DNA of 64,000 bases from JADKAV01 sp963769435 (GTDB lineage Bacteria; Actinomycetota; Actinomycetes; S36-B12; UBA10799). The stretch spans positions 558,001 to 622,000 of the forward strand of contig CAVYLN010000001.1 of assembly GCA_963769435.1 (NCBI GenBank), read 5' to 3'. The notes under the pieces are model-generated. The model did not search any database. It was not told the origin of the DNA and was given only the letters and a program-made list of their open reading frames with translations. A program made the translations under genes and the position numbers. Shown here piece after piece: positions 48,411 to 57,441 of this stretch (position 1 is its first letter; every line of letters starts with the position of its first letter).

Positions 48411-49252
48411 GAGTAGTCGTAGAAGCCCTTGCCGGACTTCCTACCCAGGTCTCCGGCCGCAACCATACGGCGCAGGATCTCCGGCGGGTTGAACTTCTCG
48501 TCCTGGGTGTCCGCGTAGATGTTGGACGTCGCGTTGAGGATGATGTCGACACCGGTCATGTCCGCGGTCTGCAGCGGACCCATGGCGTGCCCGAAGCCCA
48601 ATCGGCATGCGACGTCGACGTCCTCCGCGGTCGCCACCCCGGACTCGACGAGCGCGATGGCCTCCATGGCGAGCGCGGTGATCAACCGCGTCGTGACGAA
48701 CCCCGCCACATCCCGGTTCACTTCCACCACGGTCTTGCCGATCCCCTCGGCGAACTCGCGCGCCCGCCGCATCGACTCGTCACTGGTCTTGTACCCACGC
48801 ACCAACTCACACAGTTTCATCATCGGTACGGGCGAGAAGAAGTGTGTGCCGACCACATACTCCGGGCGCGAGGTGACCGCGGCGATCGACGTGATCGGGA
48901 TCGCCGACGTGTTCGTCGCGAGCAGCGTTCCCTCCGCACAGATCTTGTCCAGGCGCTCGAAGATGTCGGCCTTGATCTCGATCTTCTCGAAGACGGCCTC
49001 CACCACGATGTCCACATCGCTGGCCGCGTCGAGTTCGGTGGTGACCGCGATGCGCTGGACCGCCGCGTCCACCTCTTCGGTGCTGAGTTTGCCCTTGGCC
49101 GCGAATCTGGCCAAGGAGGTCGCGATACCGTCGCGCGCGCGGTCGAGCGCGGGTCGGCTGACATCCTGCAGGACCACTTCGTGTCCGGCTGCCGCGCTGA
49201 CCTGCGCGATTCCTGCACCCATGAGTCCGGCACCCACCACTGCGATTCTCAT
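48407..49252 (-). CDS. hbd: 3-hydroxybutyryl-CoA dehydrogenase
   Basis: 281 aa, the standard single-module length. It has the NAD motif GAGLMGAGIAQVSAAAGH and the catalytic segment VVGTHFFSPVPMMKLCELV (His-Phe-Phe). DVDVACRLGFGHAMGPLQTAD and GRKSGKGFYDYS are typical of Hbd/FadB2. It interconverts acetoacetyl-CoA and 3-hydroxybutyryl-CoA, supplying the crotonase and Ccr route. First gene of the unit that also encodes a membrane protein and NucS. Confidence 0.95.
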   Translation of the reverse strand: MRIAVVGAGLMGAGIAQVSAAAGHEVVLQDVSRPALDRARDGIATSLARFAAKGKLSTEEVDAAVQRIAVTTELDAASDVDIVVEAVFEKIEIKADIFERLDKICAEGTLLATNTSAIPITSIAAVTSRPEYVVGTHFFSPVPMMKLCELVRGYKTSDESMRRAREFAEGIGKTVVEVNRDVAGFVTTRLITALAMEAIALVESGVATAEDVDVACRLGFGHAMGPLQTADMTGVDIILNATSNIYADTQDEKFNPPEILRRMVAAGDLGRKSGKGFYDYS

Positions 49253-49310
49253 GGCTCGAGGCTAACTCTCGGAGGATGCGCGGCCCGCCGCAGGGGCGCA
49301 CAATGGGGCT

Positions 49311-49637
49311 GTGCCTGCGTGGTCTACGTACTCGTACCTGTTCGGCCCGCTCGTGGCCGCAGCCATCATGGCCGTGATGGTCCTGCTGTTGCGGTGGGCG
49401 TTCGGTCGCGGGCAGTCGCTGGTGGCCGATGAGCCCCGCTCGGGCAAGAGCGACGAGTACGGCCTGATGGTCCCCGTGGCCGGCGCCGAGGACTACGTGC
49501 GTGCCGAGATGCAGCGGCGGATGCTCCAGGACGCCGGCGTGAAGGTGAACCTCGTGAGGACGACGGAGGGACCGCGACTGATGGTCTGGCGCGCTGATCG
49601 GGACCGGGCTCTGGACCTACTCACCCGACGCGGGTGA
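49311..49637 (+). CDS. Small single-helix actinobacterial membrane protein
   Basis: 108 aa, GTG start. A single N-terminal helix (FGPLVAAAIMAVMVLLLRW) is followed by DEYGLMVPVAGAEDYV and a small alpha/beta region (LQDAGVKVNLVRTTEGPRLMVW) reminiscent of the DUF2007 signal-transducer fold. It resembles a conserved actinobacterial protein, function unknown. Its 3' end overlaps the convergent murA by 17 bp. Confidence 0.8.
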   Translation: MPAWSTYSYLFGPLVAAAIMAVMVLLLRWAFGRGQSLVADEPRSGKSDEYGLMVPVAGAEDYVRAEMQRRMLQDAGVKVNLVRTTEGPRLMVWRADRDRALDLLTRRG

Positions 49638-50874
49638 TGTTCCCCCCGAGCCCCTGGAGTGACTCCACGAATCCCGCGTAACCGCGGTCGATGTGGTGCA
49701 CCTCGTGGACGGTCGTCCTGCCTTCGGCCACGAGTCCTGCGAGCACCAGCCCGGCACCCGCGCGGACGTCGGTGGCTTCCACCGGCGCCCCGGACAGTCT
49801 CGATCGGCCTCGCACAAGGGCGTGGTGTCCGTCGGTGTGCACGTCGGCGCCCAGACGCGACAGTTCGTGCACGAACCGGAATCTGGCCTCGAAGAGGTTC
49901 TCGGTGACCATGGCGGCGCCCTCCGCGATAGCGTTCAGGGCGATGAACTGCGGCTGCAGATCCGTGGCGAACCCCGGGTACGGAAGAGTCACGATGTCGA
50001 CGGCCTTGGGACGCCGGTCCATGGAGACGCGGAACCCCTCCGGCAGCACCTCGACCATGGCACCGGCCGAGACCAGTTTGTCCAACGCGATCTCGAGGTG
50101 TCTGGAGTAGCCCTGGTCGATGGTGATGTCCCCCTGGGTCATCACCGCCGCGACCGCCCAGGTCCCCGCCACGATCCGGTCGGGAACCGTCCGATGGGTG
50201 ACCGGGTGCAGCGATTCCACTCCTTCGATCTGCAGCGTCGACGACCCGATCCCCTCGATCGTCGCACCCATCCCGACGAGCATCTGGCAGATGTCGATGA
50301 TCTCCGGCTCGCGGGCGGCGTTGTCGATCACGGTTGTCCCCTTGGCCAGGACCGCGGCCATCAGCAGGTTCTCCGTGGCACCCACGCTGGGGAAGTCCAG
50401 CCAGATGGAAGCCCCGTGGAGTTGCCCCGCCTTGGCGATCAGGAACCCGTGCTCACTGCTCACATCGGCGCCCAGCCGGGTCAGCCCGTTGACATGCATG
50501 TCGAGGCCGCGCGACCCGATCGCGTCCCCGCCCGGCAGTGCCACATCGGCCTGCCCGACCCGGGCCACGAGCGGGCCAAGGACGCAGATCGAGGCGCGCA
50601 TCTTGCGGACGAGGTCGTAGTCGGCCTGGTGACCGGGGCTGGCCGGCACGTCGATCATGACGGTTCCGGCGTCGTGATCGTGCACGACATCGCACCCGAG
50701 GCGCCGCAGCAGTTCGGCCATGATCGTCACATCGAGGATGTCGGGCACCTCGGTCAGCGTGGTCGGGCCTTCGGCCAACAAGGCAGCAGCCATGAGTTTC
50801 AGGATGCTGTTCTTGGCTCCCGGCACCCGGACCGTCCCGGCGAGCCGATTGCCCCCCACTACCTCGAACGTCAC
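49621..50874 (-). CDS. murA: UDP-N-acetylglucosamine 1-carboxyvinyltransferase (Asp-type MurA)
   Basis: 417 aa; the GTG start at 50874 gives the conserved VTFEVVGGNRLAGTVRVPGAKN. It catalyses the first committed step of peptidoglycan synthesis, enolpyruvyl transfer from PEP. The active-site loop reads LPGGDAIGSRG, so the position of the usual catalytic Cys (Cys115 in E. coli) is Asp117, as in Mycobacterium tuberculosis. That substitution is known to give intrinsic fosfomycin insensitivity. The remaining conserved blocks, such as DRIVAGTW and RGYAGFVE, are present. Confidence 0.97.
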   Translation of the reverse strand: MTFEVVGGNRLAGTVRVPGAKNSILKLMAAALLAEGPTTLTEVPDILDVTIMAELLRRLGCDVVHDHDAGTVMIDVPASPGHQADYDLVRKMRASICVLGPLVARVGQADVALPGGDAIGSRGLDMHVNGLTRLGADVSSEHGFLIAKAGQLHGASIWLDFPSVGATENLLMAAVLAKGTTVIDNAAREPEIIDICQMLVGMGATIEGIGSSTLQIEGVESLHPVTHRTVPDRIVAGTWAVAAVMTQGDITIDQGYSRHLEIALDKLVSAGAMVEVLPEGFRVSMDRRPKAVDIVTLPYPGFATDLQPQFIALNAIAEGAAMVTENLFEARFRFVHELSRLGADVHTDGHHALVRGRSRLSGAPVEATDVRAGAGLVLAGLVAEGRTTVHEVHHIDRGYAGFVESLQGLGGNITRVG

Positions 50875-50991
50875 CGGTACAGGATACGTCGGACAGTCCG
50901 GGCGCATGGCGGGAACCGCCAAGGTCCGGGCGACTCGGACGATTCCGGTACGCCTGGCGTGCAACCGCCGTCACTCACGAGGATCGAAGCC

Positions 50992-51693
50992 TCAGATGCG
51001 CCCCGCCCGCCGGTGGACCCAACTGGCGGCGATGAATCCGAGCCCGTTGATCGCCCAGTGCAGGGCCATCGGGGTGAGCAGCGAACCGGAATAGAGGCGC
51101 AGGGCCGAGAACACGACGCCGGCGACCGCTGTCCCGGCCACCGTCAGGACCACCGACTGGACCCTCCCCCAGATCCCGCCGCCGAGCAGATCACCGACCG
51201 CGGCGTTCGCGTCGTGCATCACGAGACTGGGCAGGATGTGCCAGAAGCCGAACAGCAGACTGGACACGAGCACTGCCTGCCAGATGCCCAGCCGCTGGTC
51301 CAGCAGCGCCAATCCCACACCCCGGAACGCAAGTTCCTCGAACAGTACGGTCCCGAGCGGCACATTGACCAACGTCTTGTACAGCAGGGTCCGCGGGCCA
51401 AGCACGGCGCGGTCGTCGGCGAGGAAGCGCCTTGTGAACTTCATGGACCCGCCGATGACGTAGACCATCGTGACCAGCCCGATACAGCCCGCGGACCAGA
51501 TGAGTCCAGGCACCAGACTCCCCGGACCGAGACCGATATCGGTGAGGCTGACCCCGGCCCGGTAGCCGATCCACACGATGAGGATGCTGCCGACGACACC
51601 GGTCGGGACGTACCACCGCTCAGCCACGTACGGCGAGTGGTTGAGGACGTTGACGATGATCAACAGTCCGAGGACGACGAGGTTGAGGGTCAC
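50992..51693 (-). CDS. CPBP family intramembrane metalloprotease
   Basis: 233 aa with about six to seven membrane helices. The CPBP (CAAX protease/bacteriocin-processing) motifs are present: FEELAFRG (Glu-Glu-x3-Arg), FGFWHILPS (His) and ALHWAINGLG (His). It probably cleaves within the membrane; substrate unknown. It starts 4 bp after the stop of the large hydrolase gene, so they form one transcription unit. Confidence 0.9.
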   Translation of the reverse strand: MTLNLVVLGLLIIVNVLNHSPYVAERWYVPTGVVGSILIVWIGYRAGVSLTDIGLGPGSLVPGLIWSAGCIGLVTMVYVIGGSMKFTRRFLADDRAVLGPRTLLYKTLVNVPLGTVLFEELAFRGVGLALLDQRLGIWQAVLVSSLLFGFWHILPSLVMHDANAAVGDLLGGGIWGRVQSVVLTVAGTAVAGVVFSALRLYSGSLLTPMALHWAINGLGFIAASWVHRRAGRI

Positions 51694-51697
51694 CGGC

Positions 51698-53744
51698 CTA
51701 CGCGTTCGGTGCGGTGACGGCTCCGGACAGGTCGGAGATACCCCATTGGCTCAGTTGCCGCTGCAGCGCTTCGCTCGCGCGCTGAAGCTGTTCGGCCTGC
51801 ACCCGGTCTGTCGCCCACTCGAGCTCGCGTGCCCGCAGCGCCCGCTCGATGCCCAGCATGGTGGCGGCATCGGTCGGCAGATCGAACGCCAGCGAGGTGA
51901 ACCGGGCCAAGTCCGCACGGTAGTCGTGTCCACGTGCCACGAAGACACCCGGCACGACATCGGTGCTGTTCTTCAGATCCACCCCGACGTTGAGGAACGT
52001 TCCGACCGGACGCCACCGCATGCCGCGCGGGACTCCCGGTTCGCGTGGCTCGCGCAGCCACGCCGGCTGTTCGACGGCCAACTCCGGCTCGAACCTGACG
52101 ATCGGATCCTCGTGATGACTGACAAGGAAGATCTTTGCGGCCCCGCGGACACTCGGGGGACAGCGCCTCGAACTCCTCGTACGAGGCGACCTCCACGACG
52201 ATCCCGTCCGGATCGGACTTCTCGGGATTCTCGCGCCACCTGCGCGCCCAGCCGCTCCCCGCGGGGGTTCCGATGAACAGGGCCCCGTCGACTCCCGCAC
52301 GTGTGAAACCCTTCGTGCCCTCGTGCAGGAAGGCATCCTGCATCGTGTGGGCTCCCAGTGACTCCCCGAACAAGTACAACTTCGGACGTGCAGCCTCTGG
52401 TATCGCCCGCAGTCGCCACGTGAGCGCATGCAGCATCGCCCGGTTCTGCTCACGGCCCATCGCGACCCGGTCCAACGAGATGAACGACGGACGCAGCGAG
52501 TACTGCAGCGCGAAGGTGGCGCAGTCGCCGCCGGTCAGGTACTCCAGCGTCTCCATCATGACGTAGTTCAGGTAGCCGGTACCGGTCGGCGAGCAGAAGC
52601 AGAGGACCTTGCGCTCGAAGGCACCCATGTCCTCGAGTTCGCGCATCAGGATGTCGACCCGCTCGTCCACCAGATCGGCCGAGGCCATCCCGGCGAACGC
52701 GCGGATCGGGTCCATGGCCGGCTTGCCGGTCACCTCGGTGATCTCGGTCGGCGGGCAGGGCCATGTTGACTATGCGGCGCCCTTCCCGGCTCAGGGTGTC
52801 GAAGGCGATCTGGGAGCCCGGGCCACCCGAGACGGTCAACATCGTCGGCTGCTTGTTGTAGGCCGCTTCGATCGCCGCGCCACCTGCGTCGGCCTGGCGA
52901 TTGACGTACTCGAGTCCCGCGATCAGCCCTGCGCCGACCACCCCGAGGCTCACGGAGTGACCCGCCCAGTTCGCGAACGGGGCCATGGACGGTGCGCTTC
53001 GTTTGATGACATGTGCGATCCCGTCGGCGGCCAGGGATTCCAGGAAAGCCGCTGTCTGCAGGCCCGCGCTGACCCCGACACCGAACACCAGCGACCTCGT
53101 CGAGCGAGGGCGCCTTCTCGTACTTGGCCGATTGCCGCTGTTCATAGGCCTGCGCCTGGCTCGACAGTGGCAGTGGGTCGACCGGCGGGGGCAGCACATC
53201 GCGGCGCGGAGTCGCGGCGGTTGCGCGCAGTGAGCCCGACGGCCGCCACCGTCGCCAGTGCGAACGTCCCCGGGCCCACCACACGCCGGTAGCTCCAACC
53301 ACGCCTGGCCTGCAGCACCTCTGCGGCGCCCAGCACACCGGAGGCGAGCAGGCCCGTCACACCAGTGACGGCGGTGACCCATCCCGCACTGCGCAGCGTT
53401 GCCCGCTTCACAGGTTCGGCTTCCCGACGCGGCAGCAGCCTCCACACGGCCAAGCCGGCGCCCGCCGCACCTGCATGAGCGACACCCTCGACAACCGCTG
53501 CGACCCCCGGACGCTTCATTCGCTCATGGCCGACCACGGCGGCCGCCAAACCCTCCACCGCGGAGCCGGTGACCGCGACCAAGCCGTAGTTGATGGCACT
53601 GGTTAGGCCCGTGAGGATCGCCTGGTCGCCGACGCTGCGGGGCAGCAGGCCCGGCTGGTAGGACATCCCGATGCTGGCCATCGAGGCCATGGTCGCAACC
53701 CTCGACGTGAAGCTGATTTCTGGGATTTCGGCCATGCTCGCCAT
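51698..53744 (-). CDS. Membrane alpha/beta-hydrolase family protein (about four apparent frameshifts)
   Basis: About 680 aa when joined. The N-terminal third (from MASMAEIPEISFTSRVATM) has several membrane helices. The middle carries LVFGVGVSAGLQTAAFLE and VSGGPGSQIAFDTLSREG. The C-terminal domain has the nucleophile elbow LFGESLGAHTMQD, DGALFIGTPAGSGWARRW and ending SQWGISDLSG. This is the actinobacterial alpha/beta-hydrolase family with an N-terminal membrane domain. Shifts lie near 53205, 53100, 52755 and 52150, each followed by expected continuation. A lipid or cell-envelope ester substrate is plausible, not shown. Confidence 0.8.
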
Positions 53745-53862
53745 TCTGCCCTAGGGGTGAGCCACAGGGCAGTGGACTCCCGAACATGGCAACCTGCCAG
53801 CACCCACGATCCCGTGGGCCGGGGCAGCGACGGGCCGCTGGCTCTGCCGTAGGGTCGAAACC

Positions 53863-54426
53863 ATGGTGAACCTGACCCGCATCTACACCCGCACCGGCGA
53901 CGACGGCTCCACCTCCTTGGGAGACTTCAGTCGTACGTCCAAGACCGACCCCCGGCTCGAGGCCTACGCCGACGTGGACGAGGCGAACAGCGCGATCGGC
54001 GTTGTGCTGGCCGTCGGCGACCCACCCGAGGAGATCGCCGGCGTCCTGAACCGGGTCCAGAACGAGTTGTTCGACGTGGGCGCGGACCTGTGCACCCCAC
54101 TCGGAGGCGAGGGCCCGGCACTGCGGGTGACCCAGGACTACGTCGATCGACTCGAGGCCGAATGTGACCGGTTCAACGCCGATCTGCCGAACCTGCGTTC
54201 GTTCATCCTCCCGGGCGGCACGCCCGCCTCGGCCCTGTTGCACGTCGCGCGCACGGTCACTCGCCGCGCTGAACGCGCCACCTGGACGGCATTCGGCGAG
54301 TACGGCGACTCCATGAATCCCCTGACCGCCCACTACCTCAACCGCCTCTCGGACCTGCTGTTCATCCTCGCGCGGGTGGCGAACCCCGGCGGCGATGTCC
54401 TGTGGGTGCCGGGCGGAGAGCGGTAG
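53863..54426 (+). CDS. Cob(I)alamin adenosyltransferase (PduO/MMAB type)
   Basis: 187 aa ATP:cobalamin adenosyltransferase. It has the N-terminal ATP loop IYTRTGDDGSTSLG and the cobalamin/ATP signature RTVTRRAERATW near residue 130, with NRLSDLLFILAR at the C-terminus. It makes adenosylcobalamin, the cofactor of methylmalonyl-CoA and ethylmalonyl-CoA mutases served by MeaB and the epimerase in this window. Its place between the atp operon and murA is the usual actinobacterial one. Confidence 0.95.
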   Translation: MVNLTRIYTRTGDDGSTSLGDFSRTSKTDPRLEAYADVDEANSAIGVVLAVGDPPEEIAGVLNRVQNELFDVGADLCTPLGGEGPALRVTQDYVDRLEAECDRFNADLPNLRSFILPGGTPASALLHVARTVTRRAERATWTAFGEYGDSMNPLTAHYLNRLSDLLFILARVANPGGDVLWVPGGER

Positions 54427-54472
54427 ACCCTCCACCCGCGGTTGCCCCGCCCGGGTTGCCCCACCCGCGGTT

Positions 54473-54526
54473 TTTGTGAAGAAGTTGCCTCGGCGGCTCG
54501 GCGTGTCGCGCGAACTTCTTCTCAAA
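54473..54526. repeat. Left palindromic element flanking the DUF559 gene
   Basis: Inverted repeat TTTGTGAAGAAGTT (54473-54486) with AACTTCTTCTCAAA (54513-54526), 13 of 14 positions pairing, 26-nt loop. The loop contains CGGCGTGTCGCG, which recurs in the right element. It lies 47 bp after the adenosyltransferase stop. Confidence 0.9.
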
Positions 54527-54545
54527 CCTGCCGGTGATCGGCGAC

Positions 54546-54639
54546 GTGACGCGGGAGCCGGTGATCGGGGGCCGTGACGCGGGAGTCGGTGATCCACAGA
54601 TCCGCGGTCGACCCGAGGCGGTCATCCACAGATCCGTGG
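54546..54639. repeat. Two short tandem-like repeats upstream of the DUF559 gene
   Basis: GTGACGCGGGAG(C/T)CGGTGATC occurs at 54546-54566 and 54574-54594, and ATCCACAGATCCG(C/T)GG at 54592-54607 and 54624-54639. TGATCCACA (54590-54598) and TCATCCACA (54622-54630) each differ by one base from the DnaA box TTATCCACA. Function unknown; no gene is seen in 54427-54679. Confidence 0.7.
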
Positions 54640-54679
54640 CCGGCCCACACCCGTCCGGTTCCGCGTGGTGGCGTGGGGG

Positions 54680-55503
54680 ATGCCCTTCCGCGTCACCCGC
54701 TCGGGGACCACGAACCTCACATACCGCCAGACGCTCGATTTCGACATTCCTACCAGGGGTGTGCGCACCGAGAACGCCAACGATTGGCTGGAGCGTGTAC
54801 GCGCCTTCGCGCTTGTGCTGCCTCCGGACACGGCCTTCTCACACACCACCGCGGCCCGGCTGCAGGACCTGCCGCTGCCCCCAGGCCTGCACGTGCCCGT
54901 GCATGTGACAACCGACGTCGGCGGCAGGCGCGGTAGACGCAAGGGACTCGTATGGCACCAGCGGCCCCTTCGCAATGACCGGGAGCTGTGGCATGGCCTT
55001 GCGGTGACGACACCGTTGCGCACCTGGCGCGACCTCGCGGATGTGTTGGACGACCAGGAACTCGTGGTCGTCGCGGACGTTCTACTACGGCGGCGGATCT
55101 GCAGCCCGCGAGGAGCTGCGGGATGTCACAGGTCGACGTCATGGTCGAGCACTGAGTTCGCGCTGCCCAGTTAGCGGACGCCGGCAGCAACTCCCCGGAG
55201 GAGACCAGACTCAGACTGTCGATGCGAGGTCGGGGGCTTCCCCCGCCGCTGTTGAACGGCCACATCATCGACGCCGGCACCTGGCTCGGCTGCGGGGACT
55301 TCGTCTGGCGCCAGTTCCGGGTCATCGCCGACTATGACGGAAAGCACCACGACAAGCCGCGTCAACGCCACCAGGATGCGCAGACCCGCGACGACTACGC
55401 CGCGGCTGGTTGGCGGCACGTCCCGATCACCGGGGCCATGAGCCGGGAGCAAGCGGTCGATCGAGTGGAACGTGCGCTACGGGCTCGCGGCTGGCGACCC
55501 TGA
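54680..55503 (+). CDS. AbiEi-like / DUF559 endonuclease-type protein (two or more apparent frameshifts)
   Basis: About 275 aa when joined. The N-terminal half (LERVRAFALVLPPDTAFSHT, ARLQDLPLP, LAVTTPLRTWRDLADVL) matches the regulator-like part of actinobacterial AbiEi/DUF559 proteins. The C-terminal half has SPEETRLRL, FVWRQFRVIADYDGKHH and DDYAAAGWRHV, a Vsr-like (DUF559) nuclease fold. The frame changes at about 55094 and again between about 55155 and 55172. The gene is bracketed by two matching palindromes and sits where actinobacteria usually carry a DUF2550 gene. DNA cleavage is inferred from fold only. Confidence 0.75.
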
Positions 55504-55506
55504 CAC

Positions 55507-55562
55507 TTTTGTGAAGAAGTTGGCGGGAAACCCCGGCGTGTCGCGTTAACTTCTTCACAAAA
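55507..55562. repeat. Right palindromic element flanking the DUF559 gene
   Basis: Perfect 15-bp inverted repeat TTTTGTGAAGAAGTT (55507-55521) and AACTTCTTCACAAAA (55548-55562) with a 26-nt loop, the same loop length as the left element. It starts 4 bp after the DUF559 stop and ends 44 bp before the atpC stop. It may also serve as a terminator between convergent genes. Confidence 0.95.
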
Positions 55563-55606
55563 CCTGGGGACGAGAGTTGGCAGTGTGCGCCAATCCCCCG
55601 CGAGGA

Positions 55607-55984
55607 TCAGTGACGCGGGCCGACCGCGACCTGTAGGCGACCCTCCGCCTTCCGGACCTCGGTCTCGGTGCCCCGCTCACGAGCCTGCTTCACCGCATCC
55701 TCGGCCTGGCGCACGTCGATCTCGGCGGCGAGTTCCACAGTCTCCGCGAGCAGGATGATCCGGTCGCTGTCCACCGTGACGAACCCCTCGTGGACGTAGG
55801 CGCGCATGTCGTCGCCCTCCACCGGACGGATCAGGATCGGGCCGTCGGCGAGCATCCCCATCATCGGGGAGTGCCCCGGCATGATGCCGGTCTCGCCGTC
55901 TAGGGTCCGCAGCACGACCAGCGACGCCTCGCCCTCCCACACGTTGCGAAGGGTGGAGACCATGGCCACCGACAGCACCGCCAT
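55607..55984 (-). CDS. atpC: ATP synthase epsilon subunit
   Basis: 125 aa. An N-terminal beta-sandwich with LDGETGIMPGHSPMMGML and a C-terminal helical hairpin (EIDVRQAEDAVKQARERG) are as in the family. Last gene of the atp operon; its ATG lies 2 bp after the atpD stop. It couples F1 rotation to the c-ring and can inhibit ATP hydrolysis. Confidence 0.95.
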   Translation of the reverse strand: MAVLSVAMVSTLRNVWEGEASLVVLRTLDGETGIMPGHSPMMGMLADGPILIRPVEGDDMRAYVHEGFVTVDSDRIILLAETVELAAEIDVRQAEDAVKQARERGTETEVRKAEGRLQVAVGPRH

Positions 55985-55986
55985 GA

Positions 55987-57433
55987 CTACTTGGCCAACT
56001 TCGCGGCGTTGCGCTCGACGTCCTCGATGCCACCGCACATGAAGAACGCCTGCTCGGGGATGTGGTCGTACTCACCGTCGGTGAGCGCCTTGAAGGATGC
56101 GATGGTCTCCTCGACCGGGACGAAGGATCCTGGCTGGCCGGTGAAGGCCTCGGCCACGAACATGTTCTGGCTCAGGAACCGCTGGATGCGCCGTGCCCGG
56201 TTGACGAGGATCTTGTCCTCCTCGGACAGTTCGTCCATACCGAGGATCGCGATGATGTCCTGCAGGTCCTTGTAGCGCTGCAGGATCTCCTTGACCCGGG
56301 CGGCCACGGCGTAGTGCTCCTCGCCGATGTAGCGCGGGTCGAGGATCCGGGAGGTCGAGTCCAGCGGGTCCACCGCCGGGTAGATGCCCAGCTCGGAGAT
56401 GGGACGGCTCAACGTCGTGGTGGCGTCGAGGTGCGCGAAGGTGGTCGCCGGCGCCGGGTCGGTCAGGTCGTCGGCGGGAACGTAGATCGCCTGCAGCGAG
56501 GTGATCGAGTGACCACGCGTCGAGGTGATCCGCTCCTGCAACTGGCCCATCTCGTCGGCCAGCGTGGGCTGGTACCCCACCGCCGACGGCATACGTCCCA
56601 GCAGGGTCGACACCTCGGAACCCGCCTGCGTGAAACGGAAGATGTTGTCGATGAACAGCAGCACGTCCTGCTTCTGCACGTCGCGGAAGTACTCCGCCAT
56701 CGTCAGCGCGGTCAGCGCGACCCGCAGCCGGGTGCCGGGCGGCTCGTCCATCTGACCGAACACCAGGGCGGTCTTGCTCGATGACGCCGGACTCGGTCAT
56801 CTCCAGGAAAAGGTCGTTGCCCTCACGGGTGCGCTCCCCCACGCCGGCGAACACCGACACACCGGAGAAGTTCTCCGCGACCCGGTAGATCATCTCCTGG
56901 ATGAGAACGGTCTTGCCGACACCGGCACCACCGAACAGGCCGATCTTGCCGCCCTTGACGTACGGGGTGAGCAGGTCGATGACCTTGATGCCGGTCCAGA
57001 ACACCTCGGTCTTCGACTCGAGCTGGTCGAACGTCGGCGCCGGTGCGTGGATGCCCCGGCGCTCGGTGATCTGCAGCGAGGACTCCTCGACGTCCAGCGG
57101 CTTGCCCAGCGTGTTCCACACGTGGCCCAGCGTGACGTCACCGACGGGCACGGTGATCGCGTCACCGGTGTCGCGCACCTCGGTGCCCCGCACCAGGCCG
57201 TCGGTCGGCTGCATCGAGATGGCGCGCACCAGGTTGTCCCCGATGTGCTGGGCCACCTCGAGGGTCAGCGTGCGGTGTTCGACGTCGCCCTCGCCGGCAT
57301 CGAAGGTGACGTCGACCTTCAGCGCGTTGAACAACTCCGGCATCTGCTCGGAGGGGAACTCCACGTCGACGACCGGGCCGGTGACGCGGGCAACGCGGCC
57401 GACTCCGGTGATCGTGTCGGGTGTCGCAGTCAT
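55987..57433 (-). CDS. atpD: ATP synthase beta subunit (one apparent frameshift)
   Basis: About 482 aa. The catalytic subunit of F1: P-loop GGAGVGKTVLIQ, GERTREGNDLFLEM, FIDNIFRFTQAGSEVS, and a complete C-terminus ending RNAAKLAK. The frame changes at about 56780, between MTESGVI and KTALVFGQMDEPPG, in invariant sequence. As this gene is essential, an indel error is by far the best explanation. Confidence 0.96.
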
Positions 57434-57441
57434 TGTGTCCT

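Noticed and set aside
49693..51717. 674-codon plus-strand open frame antisense to murA and the CPBP protease
   Set aside because: Both minus-strand genes have full family motifs; the antisense product has none.
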